Below, in pieces: positions 40,592 through 49,449 of a stretch of DNA of 64,000 nucleotides. The stretch covers positions 84,256 through 148,255 of the forward strand of contig NZ_JADAQY010000003.1 of the NCBI RefSeq assembly GCF_015476335.1. The letters are read 5' to 3'. Made by a program: the position numbers and the translations under genes. Source of the stretch: Rickettsia endosymbiont of Cardiosporidium cionae. GTDB taxonomy: Bacteria; Pseudomonadota; Alphaproteobacteria; Rickettsiales; Rickettsiaceae. The notes beneath the pieces are model-generated. The model had not been told where the DNA came from, did not search any database, and saw only the letters and a program-made list of their open reading frames with translations. Position 1 is the first letter of the stretch, and each line of letters begins with the position of its first letter.

Positions 40592-41386
40592 CTAACTAAA
40601 AATATTCAGGTCTAATATACAAGGGACATGATCTGAGGGTCTCTCCCAATCTCTTGCCTCACACAATATTTCCATATTTTGTATAGAATTTTTTAAAGAA
40701 TGACTAACCCATATATGATCTAATCTTCTTCCTCTATCAGATTTTTTCCAATCACGATTCCTATAACTCCACCAACTATATAACTTATTGTTATAATCTA
40801 CGAAATGCCTTGCTGTATCTAAAAATCCGCACAAATTTTGCAACCGAATTAACATATCTCTTTCAACATCGGTATGGCTTACCACAAATTTTAATGCTTT
40901 ACTAGACCATACATCCTGAGCATAAGGAGCGATATTTAAATCACCTAACAATATTATTTTATTATTACTAAATCTATTACGAATAAACCAATCCATCATT
41001 AACGTAATAAATGATAATTTATGATCAAATTTAGTATTAATTGCAGCATCAGGTATATCACCACCAGCTGGGACGTAGAAATTAAATATTTCTATATCCT
41101 CTATTGTTGCTGAAATATGCCTTGCATCTTGATTATAAAAAGTTAATGAAAAAACATTTGTAAGGGGGTATTTAGAGGCAATAGCGACTCCGTTATAAGA
41201 TTTCTCTCCTTTAAACACAACATATTTGTATCCCATGGCCTGAATTTCTGCTAATGGAAATAAAGGATCCACTACTTTAGTTTCTTGCAAACAAATTACA
41301 TCGGGCGATCTAAGCTTGATAAATTTATGCAATAATTTAATCCTAGCATGTATTGAATTAATATTCCAAGTAGCAATTTTAAGCAT
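40592..41386 (-). CDS. xthA: Exodeoxyribonuclease III
   Basis: Endonuclease/exonuclease/phosphatase-fold AP endonuclease of 264 residues. Catalytic motifs: WNINSIHAR (Asn), CLQETKV (Glu), LLGDLNIAP (Asp/Asn) and the C-terminal SDHVPCIL (Asp-His). It acts in base-excision repair with Nth and PolA, both in this window. Downstream of ubiB on the same strand with an 83-base gap. Confidence 0.95.
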   Translation of the reverse strand: MLKIATWNINSIHARIKLLHKFIKLRSPDVICLQETKVVDPLFPLAEIQAMGYKYVVFKGEKSYNGVAIASKYPLTNVFSLTFYNQDARHISATIEDIEIFNFYVPAGGDIPDAAINTKFDHKLSFITLMMDWFIRNRFSNNKIILLGDLNIAPYAQDVWSSKALKFVVSHTDVERDMLIRLQNLCGFLDTARHFVDYNNKLYSWWSYRNRDWKKSDRGRRLDHIWVSHSLKNSIQNMEILCEARDWERPSDHVPCILDLNIFS

Positions 41387-41469
41387 TATAAGTAATTAAT
41401 ATCTAATATTTCTAAAATATTTAATTTATACTACACAAGAAAGTTATTCTTGAAAAGAAACTGATAACA

Positions 41470-42855
41470 CTAGTATCTCTGTAATAAATTATCAAAAATT
41501 TTTTTTGCAAAGCGCAATAATTTTGCTTCTGGAGTTAAATTTTTTATTGCCCATTTATTAATCCAAGGCTCTGCTGTTTGCCAAATATTCATTTTTGGAT
41601 CTAAAATCTTTCCTATACCTTCAACCACTAACATAGTTTTTTGTAACATTAACAATTTTGGCTGAGTTTCCATACCAAATTCTTCTGTAATTTGAAATAA
41701 CTGAGTCAATAACATACCAACAGAAATATTACAAATTTGCTTTGACACTACAGGTTCTGCTATTGCTCTACAACTTTGAGCGAACAGTACAAGGCTAGTA
41801 TTATAGGGTATATAACCTAATTTATGGTGTATTTTAGCTACTAGTAGATAATCCCTGCGTAAAAATGCGTATAAAATCTCTGCTACTGCTATCCTATCTT
41901 TATCATCTAAGACACCAATAATACCGAAATCTACAAGAATAATGCGACCTTCATATGAAACAATAATATTCCCTGGGTGCAGATCTGCATGAAAAAACCC
42001 ATCTCTATATGCCTGATTTAAAAATATTACTGCAATTTTTAGAGCTATTTCTGAAGGATCAATCTTATGTTTTAACATAAGCGATCTATCATAAATAGAA
42101 ATACCATCAACCCATTCCATTACCAAAATATTGGATTTAGTAAACTCCCAGTATATCTTAGGTATATAAATACTAGTATCATCTTTAAAATTTTCATCTA
42201 ATTTAGATGCAGATGCAGCTTCTATCCTTAAATCTAGTTCTGATTTCATAATATGACGAAATAACTTAATCACTTCAACTAACTTTAATCTTTTAGATTT
42301 TGAAACTAATTTTGTAATAATACAGGCTAAATATTCCAAAAAAGATAAATCTCTCTCATACAATAACAAAATGTTAGGACGTAATACTTTAATAGCTACA
42401 TTCTCTCCATTAATTAATATTGCTTTATGTACTTGCGCAATTGAAGCAGATGCAACTGGTTCATCATAAAACTTAGAAAATAGCAAATCAATTTTTGATC
42501 CTAAGCCCATTTCTATCATAGATCTAGCAACTTCACTACTAAATGCAGGCAAGCTATCTTGTAAAGATCTCAGTGCTTCCGCGATATGCTCACCTATCAA
42601 ATCTGGTCTAGTAGATAAGGTTTGACCAAACTTTATATAAATTGGGCCAAGAGATGTTATAAATGAGTGTAATCTATGTACAAAATCTTGCTTTGGCTTA
42701 GTAAAAAAATTTGTTGGATAACAAAATATTAGAAAGAAAAATCTTAAAAATCTTAAATATCTAGGTAAAATATGATGTTTATCAAATAAAATATGATGTT
42801 TTTCTGCAAAAAAACATATCTTAAACAAGAGTAATATATTATGGAAATGGCTCAT
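41470..42855 (-). CDS. ubiB: Ubiquinone biosynthesis kinase-like protein UbiB
   Basis: ABC1/ADCK-family atypical kinase of 461 residues. The family KxGQ motif is YIKFGQTLSTRPDLI (residues about 74-88); other motifs are SASIAQVHKA, ADLHPGNIIV and VDFGIIG. UbiB supports the hydroxylation stages of ubiquinone synthesis and is membrane associated, though the usual pair of C-terminal TM segments is not obvious here. 157 bases downstream of ubiE, same strand, the common ubiE-ubiB order. Confidence 0.93.
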   Translation of the reverse strand: MSHFHNILLLFKICFFAEKHHILFDKHHILPRYLRFLRFFFLIFCYPTNFFTKPKQDFVHRLHSFITSLGPIYIKFGQTLSTRPDLIGEHIAEALRSLQDSLPAFSSEVARSMIEMGLGSKIDLLFSKFYDEPVASASIAQVHKAILINGENVAIKVLRPNILLLYERDLSFLEYLACIITKLVSKSKRLKLVEVIKLFRHIMKSELDLRIEAASASKLDENFKDDTSIYIPKIYWEFTKSNILVMEWVDGISIYDRSLMLKHKIDPSEIALKIAVIFLNQAYRDGFFHADLHPGNIIVSYEGRIILVDFGIIGVLDDKDRIAVAEILYAFLRRDYLLVAKIHHKLGYIPYNTSLVLFAQSCRAIAEPVVSKQICNISVGMLLTQLFQITEEFGMETQPKLLMLQKTMLVVEGIGKILDPKMNIWQTAEPWINKWAIKNLTPEAKLLRFAKKIFDNLLQRY

Positions 42856-43012
42856 AATAGACTATCTAAAAAAATCATAAAACTAAAACGCTATACTAGC
42901 ATATGTGTGTGGTACAGAAGAAATGTAATATTTTGTAATAAATCTAAAAATAAACTGATATAATTATCGTGATACCTCTATTCATTAACATCAGTTATAA
43001 ATATCAGTCAAT

Positions 43013-43759
43013 CTATAATTTATAGCCGTAATATATACTAGCAATACCAAATGTTAAAGATAAATAATTGATATTAGAAAATCCTGCATTATGTACTAAA
43101 GTTTTAAATTCCTCTTGAGAATAAAAAGACTGAATAGTTTCAGCAAGATAAGTATATGCCGCCTCATTGTTTGCGATACATTTTCCCATTTTAGGTATTA
43201 CATTAAGTAAATATCGATTATATATTTTACTGATATAGTCTTCATTATCAACTCTATTAAATTCTAAACACAAAAACTTACCAGTAGGTTTTAGTACTCT
43301 GTAAGCCTCATTTAATGCATCTGTCACTGAAGCCATATTACGAATGCCAAATACTATTAAGTAATAATCAAAACTATTATCTTCAAATGGCAATTTTTCT
43401 CCATCTGCCAGTATAATATTAAAATCACTCAATATATTTTTATCTATAGCTCTATTTCTGCAAATATCCAGCATATTATCATTAATATCGCACAAGGTGA
43501 TAGAGGGTTTTTGTTTAAGCTTTTTGGCTAAATTGTGGATACGAAACGCTATATCTCCTGTACCTGCGGCTACTTCTATTATGGTATGATTAAAATTCGG
43601 TATCATAGATACAAATTTATATTTCCAAAATCTATGCATACCAAAACTCATAATATCATTCATCAAATCGTATTTATTTGATATATCAGAGAAAATGTTA
43701 TAAGTCAGATTTTTCCTTTCTTTATCAATAATCCCTGCAGAATTAGAGTCATTCACCAT
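43013..43759 (-). CDS. ubiE: Ubiquinone/menaquinone C-methyltransferase UbiE
   Basis: SAM-dependent methyltransferase of 248 residues. The family signature YDLMNDIMSFGMHRFWK (about 30-46), SAM loop EVAAGTGDIAF and FGIRNMASVTDALNEAYRVL are intact. It methylates the ring carbon in ubiquinone synthesis. SAM may be supplied by the neighbouring importer. It precedes ubiB in transcription order. Confidence 0.95.
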   Translation of the reverse strand: MVNDSNSAGIIDKERKNLTYNIFSDISNKYDLMNDIMSFGMHRFWKYKFVSMIPNFNHTIIEVAAGTGDIAFRIHNLAKKLKQKPSITLCDINDNMLDICRNRAIDKNILSDFNIILADGEKLPFEDNSFDYYLIVFGIRNMASVTDALNEAYRVLKPTGKFLCLEFNRVDNEDYISKIYNRYLLNVIPKMGKCIANNEAAYTYLAETIQSFYSQEEFKTLVHNAGFSNINYLSLTFGIASIYYGYKL

Positions 43760-43814
43760 ACCACCCCAATATAAATTAATTGTTATACAATCTAATTATG
43801 TAATAATATTTTAA

Positions 43815-44285
43815 TTATATACCCCAAAGATTTTTATTAAATACCCAACCTTTATAAGAATTGCAACAAATATAACTCATTATTTTATCGGATTTTAAAA
43901 GGCTACACCTTAATTTTGGAACAAGTTTAGCAATCACAGAGGCTTCTTCATATTTATTAGAAAACATGTCACTCTCTATATTTACTATAACGAATCTGCT
44001 ATTAGAAACCAGATTAGAATGTATCCATCCAGTTGCATTTTCATAATCTTGAATCTGAAACCAATGATTATACATTGCTATAATTCTTATAGGTTCATTT
44101 TTTTTTATGAATTGCCATATTACTGGTGAATTAATATTAGGGCCTTGTCTTACATTAGCGTTATTACACTTAACGCTAGCAAATTTTGGAATAGAAGATA
44201 CGGCATGATACACTGAACCATTACATGGATATACATACAAAACGAGAAAAAAATATAAATAATATTTGCTAAAAAAATTAATCAT
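43815..44285 (-). CDS. Secreted bacterial SH3-like domain protein
   Basis: Protein of 156 residues with an N-terminal hydrophobic signal region (YYLYFFLVLYVYPCNG) and a pair of SH3b-like repeats: VKCNNANVRQGPNINSPVIW with the WFQIQDYENATGWIHSNLV end (about 38-95), then a second weaker copy (about 97-156) ending GWVFNKNLWGI. Such proteins bind cell wall or act as envelope adaptors and are common in Rickettsiales. It overlaps the antiporter gene upstream by 8 bases, indicating co-transcription and translational coupling. Confidence 0.78.
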   Translation of the reverse strand: MINFFSKYYLYFFLVLYVYPCNGSVYHAVSSIPKFASVKCNNANVRQGPNINSPVIWQFIKKNEPIRIIAMYNHWFQIQDYENATGWIHSNLVSNSRFVIVNIESDMFSNKYEEASVIAKLVPKLRCSLLKSDKIMSYICCNSYKGWVFNKNLWGI

Positions 44286-46020
44286 TTTGATCTAATTCAA
44301 GTAAACTATCTTCATTAAGGAGACCAACATAATTACTTAATCTGAATTGTTTTTTAATTCTATTCATCTCATATTCACTTACACCTACAGATTTTAGTAC
44401 TGCATTCCCTAACTGCAACCCTAGTTCATAATCTTGAGGAATAATAATATTAGCACCAGCACTATAAAAGCTATTTGCTTCCTTCAAATCCTTTAATCTG
44501 ATTATAATATTGAGTGATCTAGATTTAGCATTGATGACATTTAGAAATTTCTTAATGGTTATTTCATTCTTCATAGTGATAACCATTATAATTGCTCTAT
44601 CAATACCCAGAGCTTCCAGAGTATCTATTTCAAGGATATTACCTTTAAATATTGTAATCCCATTTTCTTTTTCTTTATTTACTATTTCATCATTAATATC
44701 AAGAACAGCGTAATTATGAATATTTTCTGCTTCTAACACTCTAGCTACTAATTTTCCAACTTTACCAAAGCCTCCGATAATAACATGATTGCTTAAATCT
44801 CTTGTAGCATTTTTCATCACCTGCAGTGGTCCTGCTTCTTTATTAAATTCAAAATATTCTACCAATTTTTCTCCTATTAATGATAATAAAGGTGTTAAAG
44901 CCATTGAAGAAGTAATCACAGCTAGCAACACATTTGCAGTATTTTCTTCTAATATTTGATACTCAATCCCCATACTAAACAAAATGAAACTAAACTCTCC
45001 ACCCTGTGAAAGCAACAAACCAGTTCTTAAAGCTACTAGATAATTAAATTTAAATAACATACATAAACCAGTAATAATGGATGCTTTAACTATAATCAAC
45101 CCTAAGCATATAAATAATATTAAATGGAACTGCTGATATATTTCTACAACTTCTATCTTCATGCCTACACTCATAAAAAATAGCCCCAACAACAAATTTT
45201 TGAATGGCTCAATACTTTCTGCTGCCTTGTTTCTAAAATCTGTTTCAGCAACAAGAACTCCTGAAATAAAGCCTCCAAGAGCTAAAGATAAACCACAATA
45301 ATAAGTACCAGCTGCAGCTGACAAAGCTATTAGCAGAGTGATAGCTATAGGCAACTCACTACTCTCATTATTTAAAGGCTGAATAAAGCTAAATAATGGT
45401 CTTAACAAAAATCTGCCAGAAAACATTACAATAAGTGCAGACCCACCAGTAATAATAATTTCTTTAATATTTACTATTAATCCGATATTATCAGAGCCAG
45501 CGCCTTGGTTAGATAAAAAAGGTACTATTACTAATAAAGGAATTACTGCTAAATCTTGTAATAACAGTATTGAAATAGCCACCCTCCCCACCTGTAATGA
45601 CTGAATTTTTTTTTCAAAAATCACTTGCATAACAACCGCTGTAGAAGAAAGACTCAACCCACCTGCAATTATTATAGCTATATTATGGTCTACATCCCAA
45701 AATAACATTGTTATACTTACAATTACAACAAAAGTAATGATAACCTGCATAGAACCAAGCCCAAATACATATCTTCTCATGGCTTTAAGCCTTTCTAAAG
45801 AAAGTTCTAATCCTATAGCAAATAACAAAAATACTATGCCAAATTCTCCAAAAGATCGTGTTTGTTCGAAATATACTATATGTAATCCATGATCTCCTAA
45901 TATTGTCCCTGCAATTAAATAGCCAAATACAGGATTCAAGTTCAATTTCTGAAAAATCGCAACTATGAAAACTGATACTGCTATCAAAATTATTATCGTA
46001 AATAATATATTATTTTCCAT
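44278..46020 (-). CDS. KefB-type monovalent cation:proton antiporter (CPA2) with RCK domain
   Basis: Protein of 580 residues. A 12-13 TM CPA2 transport domain (about 1-385) has NPVFGYLIAGTILGDHGL, FLLFAIGLELSLERL and LGGFISGVLVAETDFR. It is followed by a TrkA-N/RCK nucleotide-binding domain starting VIIGGFGKVGKLVARVL (about 410). The fusion matches glutathione-gated K+ efflux systems KefB/KefC, but the exact ion and gating ligand are inference. It is transcribed toward the SH3 gene and divergently from the SDR gene. Confidence 0.88.
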   Translation of the reverse strand: MENNILFTIIILIAVSVFIVAIFQKLNLNPVFGYLIAGTILGDHGLHIVYFEQTRSFGEFGIVFLLFAIGLELSLERLKAMRRYVFGLGSMQVIITFVVIVSITMLFWDVDHNIAIIIAGGLSLSSTAVVMQVIFEKKIQSLQVGRVAISILLLQDLAVIPLLVIVPFLSNQGAGSDNIGLIVNIKEIIITGGSALIVMFSGRFLLRPLFSFIQPLNNESSELPIAITLLIALSAAAGTYYCGLSLALGGFISGVLVAETDFRNKAAESIEPFKNLLLGLFFMSVGMKIEVVEIYQQFHLILFICLGLIIVKASIITGLCMLFKFNYLVALRTGLLLSQGGEFSFILFSMGIEYQILEENTANVLLAVITSSMALTPLLSLIGEKLVEYFEFNKEAGPLQVMKNATRDLSNHVIIGGFGKVGKLVARVLEAENIHNYAVLDINDEIVNKEKENGITIFKGNILEIDTLEALGIDRAIIMVITMKNEITIKKFLNVINAKSRSLNIIIRLKDLKEANSFYSAGANIIIPQDYELGLQLGNAVLKSVGVSEYEMNRIKKQFRLSNYVGLLNEDSLLELDQND

Positions 46021-46340
46021 TACCTAATTCTAAATTTGCTACTTAACTAAATCCAGATAATATTATTTCATAAGAATTAATATTAAATTAATTACTAGTG
46101 TACATAGAAATATAATCTTTATCAATTCATATTTAAATAAGAATACAAATGAATTTATATTCTAAAACTTAAGATTGTATAAGATATTCATAAGCGAGTA
46201 TAACCAAAAATATGTTTTTAATAAGTTCATAAAAACTCTAGACACATAAATATATTAGCTAATAGAATTTAAATCTAAAATCAATTTTATTATTAAAAAA
46301 TATGTACTAATATGTATTGAAATCACATAATTATATAAAA
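46021..46340. other. 320-base non-coding divergent region between the antiporter and SDR genes
   Basis: Very AT-rich; expected to carry both divergent promoters. A near-palindromic AATTAAT/ATTAATT stretch lies near 46076-46095. An in-frame TTG at 46317 could extend the SDR gene but the ATG at 46341 is preferred. No RNA gene recognised. Confidence 0.4.
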
Positions 46341-47111
46341 ATGCAAAATAAAAGAACAATCTTAATTACAGGAGCATCAAGTGGTATAGGAAAAGAATTA
46401 GCACTACAATACTCTAGCCATAAAGATAAACTATTATTATTTGGTAGGAATAAAAAAAGGCTAATAGATGTACAAGCAGAATGTACTAACAATGGAGCCG
46501 AGGTAGAAATTTTTATTGCCGATGTCAGAGATCAAGAAGATATGAATAGGCTAATATTGGATATTACTAAAAATAATACAATAGATATAATAATAGCATG
46601 TGCTGGCGTATCATCCAGCACAGCAAGATCTACAAATTTCACAGAAAAAATACACGAGATATTGAATACTAATATCAACGGAGTACTCAATACTATTCTA
46701 CCCTATATCCCCTATATGATCAAAAATTCTGCTGGAAAAATAGCGATAATCAGTTCTATGGCAGGATTAATTACTTTCTCAAATTCTCCTGCGTATTCTG
46801 CAAGTAAAGCTGCAATAATTAATTTTACTAAAACAATGAGTCAATGTTTAAAGCGATATAACATTAAATTATCACTAATATTACCTGGATATATCAATAC
46901 TCCAATGACAATAAACAAAAATAAATTAATCTGTAATATGCTCTCAACTAAGTTAGCAGCAAAGAAAATAATTAAAGGCATCCACCAAGAAAAAAAAATT
47001 GTAATATTCCCATATAGCCATTATTTGCTTATTAAGATGCTAAATTGCCTACCAAACAATATTTGTTATTATTTATACAATAAACTGAATAAAAAAAATA
47101 CTATCTTGTAA
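46341..47111 (+). CDS. Short-chain dehydrogenase/reductase
   Basis: SDR oxidoreductase of 256 residues. The cofactor motif TGASSGIGKELA directly follows the start, with NTNINGV in the middle and the catalytic Ser and Tyr-x-x-x-Lys in ISSMAGLITFSNSPAYSASK. The Arg after the second strand (FGRNKKR) suggests NADP(H) preference. The C-terminus ends in a hydrophobic segment, YLLIKMLNCLPNNICYYLY, that may associate with membrane. The substrate is unknown. ATG at 46341 chosen over the upstream TTG because it abuts the Rossmann fold as usual. Confidence 0.85.
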   Translation: MQNKRTILITGASSGIGKELALQYSSHKDKLLLFGRNKKRLIDVQAECTNNGAEVEIFIADVRDQEDMNRLILDITKNNTIDIIIACAGVSSSTARSTNFTEKIHEILNTNINGVLNTILPYIPYMIKNSAGKIAIISSMAGLITFSNSPAYSASKAAIINFTKTMSQCLKRYNIKLSLILPGYINTPMTINKNKLICNMLSTKLAAKKIIKGIHQEKKIVIFPYSHYLLIKMLNCLPNNICYYLYNKLNKKNTIL

Positions 47112-47519
47112 TATTCCACATGATTTTGACTATACTCTAATCCCAAACAAATAATAATGCATTACTAATATCAGTATAAAAATAAAATCTATTATGAAAG
47201 ATTTTATGGCTATACATATATTTTACCAAAGTATAGATCAAGTTCTTTAGTTAATAAGTTATATATGTATTTATATCTATATAGCAATTAATTATTATAT
47301 TGTAATTAATAATTCATTTGAATAGCTTAATAGAAGCAATATATAATCATTAATATGATGTAGATTTTTTAATAAAGTAAATTCTGGTTATGATGATTTG
47401 TCGTTCTAAAACCACAAATGATAAATAAATTTATCATCAAGAATAATACCATGACAAAGTAAATATTTAAGTAATATTTAGTTCATCCTGAGTGATACAA
47501 ATTTTAAACTAGGAAGAAT
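47112..47519. other. 408-base non-coding region upstream of motA
   Basis: Extremely AT-rich with no ORF or RNA gene recognised. It contains a perfect palindrome at 47418-47437 (listed separately) and a TTAA-N7-TTAG sequence at 47467-47481. Likely holds the motAB promoter and the 3' end of the SDR transcript. Confidence 0.45.
47418..47437. promoter_or_regulatory. Palindromic operator candidate upstream of motA
   Basis: ATGATAAAT and ATTTATCAT form a perfect 9-base inverted repeat with a 2-base spacer, ending 82 bases before the motA start. Geometry suits a dimeric transcription factor; no known regulator consensus was matched. AT-only sequence makes chance symmetry more likely than in a balanced genome. 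Confidence 0.38.
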
Positions 47520-48368
47520 ATGTTATTTTTAGTTGGAGTCATTACAGTATTTGGCTCAGTGATATTCGGTTACACCATGCACAATGGTGATCTCTTATTA
47601 CTATGGCAACCGAATGAAATAATAATTATATTGGGGTCAGGTATTGGCTCAGTATTGATAGCAAACCCTATGCATCACTTATTTCAAGCAATAAAATCTT
47701 TTTGGTATTTGTTTAAAGGTAAACCATATACAAAAGATGACTATATGCATTTGCTCAAAATGTTCTTTAATATTTTTAAAATCATGAATGCCAAAGGAGC
47801 AGCTACTATTGAATCCTATATTGAAAATCCATCTGAAAGTGAATTATTTAAATATTTTATAACTTCAAAAAATAAGATGAAAATAATAAGTTTTATAGTA
47901 GATAATTTACGAATAATAACATTAGGCATTAAGGATCTACACCAGCTGACTGAAATAATAGAAGGAGAAATAGCTATATATCATAAAAATGTACATGTAC
48001 CCAAGAATTTATTCCAATCTTTAGCCGATTCACTACCAGCACTTGGTATAGTTGCTGCAGTACTCGGAGTTATAACTACAATGAAGAATATAGCTGAGCC
48101 TCCTGAAGTACTTGGATCACTTGTAGCAGCAGCTTTAGTTGGTACATTCATGGGAGTCTTACTATCTTATGGGTTGTTTTTTCCTATTGCACATTATCTT
48201 GGTACATACGCATATTATGAAATGATATTTATAGAATGCATTAAAACAGGGTTTTTAAGTTATGCAAGTGGTCATCCACCTATAATTATTATAGAAATTA
48301 TGAGGAAAAATATCCCAAATACTTTAAGGCCCTCGTTTTATGAATTGGAAGAATATATGTTTAAATAA
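47520..48368 (+). CDS. motA: Flagellar motor stator protein MotA
   Basis: Protein of 282 residues with four TM segments in the MotA layout. N-terminal FGSVIFGYTMHNGDLLLLWQ and GSGIGSVLIANP, the cytoplasmic GAATIESYIENPSESELF, the TM3 ADSLPALGIVAAVLGVITTM and the TM4 GSLVAAALVGTFMGVLLSYG all match. The two stator prolines are retained. MotA with MotB converts proton flow into flagellar torque. The Glu equivalent to E. coli E98 is present, but the R90 position is Asn. An AGGAAG site precedes the ATG, and motB follows after 24 bases. Confidence 0.95.
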   Translation: MLFLVGVITVFGSVIFGYTMHNGDLLLLWQPNEIIIILGSGIGSVLIANPMHHLFQAIKSFWYLFKGKPYTKDDYMHLLKMFFNIFKIMNAKGAATIESYIENPSESELFKYFITSKNKMKIISFIVDNLRIITLGIKDLHQLTEIIEGEIAIYHKNVHVPKNLFQSLADSLPALGIVAAVLGVITTMKNIAEPPEVLGSLVAAALVGTFMGVLLSYGLFFPIAHYLGTYAYYEMIFIECIKTGFLSYASGHPPIIIIEIMRKNIPNTLRPSFYELEEYMFK

Positions 48369-48392
48369 TAAAAAAAATCAATCATCAAGATT

Positions 48393-49295
48393 ATGTCTAA
48401 ACAGCAGACTGTAATAGTAAAAAAGGCTAAAAATCTTAATCAAGATGATAGCCACCACATGGGATCATGGAAAATAGCATACGCAGATTTCATTACAGCC
48501 ATGATGGCATTTTTTTTAATGATGTGGTTAATTAATACAGTATCTGAAGATAAATTAGTAGGATTATCAGAATATTTTACTTCTAAAGAACATACAAATA
48601 ATTACAATAAAACCAATAAAGAAGGAAAAATATTAGAAATTGGCAGCCCAGAAACATCTCAAGATAGCATCGCTATCGAGTCATTGATTAGTGGAACAAA
48701 TATAATAGGCAATAATCTACAGGATAAAATCCATAATTTCTTTAAGAAAACAGGTCTCAGTAAAAAAGACAAAAATAATTTTATTAATATCATAAATGGA
48801 ATTTTAACCACAAAAAATCTGAAGTCTTACCTAGAAAATATATATATTGATGTTACAAATGAAGGATTAAGAATACAAATCATAGATAGTATTAATAGAT
48901 CTGTCTTTAAACCTAATACAGCAATATTGCAACCATATATAACAAAACTTCTTAATGCATTGAAAGATGTACTACATAAAGAACAAAATTATTTATCAAT
49001 AACAGGGCACACCAGAAGCATTATCTCATCAGAGACTAATAGTCTAGATTCTTGGTATCTATCAGCTACAAGAGCAAATACTATCAGAAAATATTTAATC
49101 GATAATAATATCATAAATAATTATCAGTTACTTAAAATCGTAGGCAAAGCAGACACAGAACCATTTGAAAATAATAACCCATACAGTATAAAAAATATGC
49201 GTGTCACCATTACCATTTTAAATACTAAATCAATACCTATTCATAATAGAGTGTTACCACAAAATTTTTTAAAGACAACAGAAACAATTCAATAA
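48393..49295 (+). CDS. motB: Flagellar motor stator protein MotB
   Basis: Protein of 300 residues. The single TM segment (about 28-45) contains the proton-binding aspartate in WKIAYADFITAMMAFFLMMW. A linker of about 110 residues leads to an OmpA-like peptidoglycan-binding domain (about 155-285) with ITGHTRS and DSWYLSATRANTIRKYL. It anchors the stator to peptidoglycan, so both cell wall and flagellum are implied. All signature residues look functional. Last gene of the motAB pair; convergent with the terminase gene. Confidence 0.95.
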   Translation: MSKQQTVIVKKAKNLNQDDSHHMGSWKIAYADFITAMMAFFLMMWLINTVSEDKLVGLSEYFTSKEHTNNYNKTNKEGKILEIGSPETSQDSIAIESLISGTNIIGNNLQDKIHNFFKKTGLSKKDKNNFINIINGILTTKNLKSYLENIYIDVTNEGLRIQIIDSINRSVFKPNTAILQPYITKLLNALKDVLHKEQNYLSITGHTRSIISSETNSLDSWYLSATRANTIRKYLIDNNIINNYQLLKIVGKADTEPFENNNPYSIKNMRVTITILNTKSIPIHNRVLPQNFLKTTETIQ

Positions 49296-49429
49296 TATAT
49301 ACTTGTTCATAATACATTAATCAGAAAAATATCCATAAAAATAGTTAAAACTTACTTTGATAATTTTTACCATTGACAGAATCATAATAATCAACTTAAT
49401 ACTAGTGATAAAAATTAAAACACACTAAT

Positions 49430-49449
49430 AAAAGCATTATACTGCTTTT
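49430..49449. terminator. Hairpin between convergent motB and terminase genes
   Basis: AAAAGCA (49430-49436) and TGCTTTT (49443-49449) form a 7-base stem with a 6-base loop overlapping the terminase stop codon. The A/T ends of the stem give partial U-tracts on both strands, as in bidirectional terminators. Assigned mainly by position. Confidence 0.45.
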
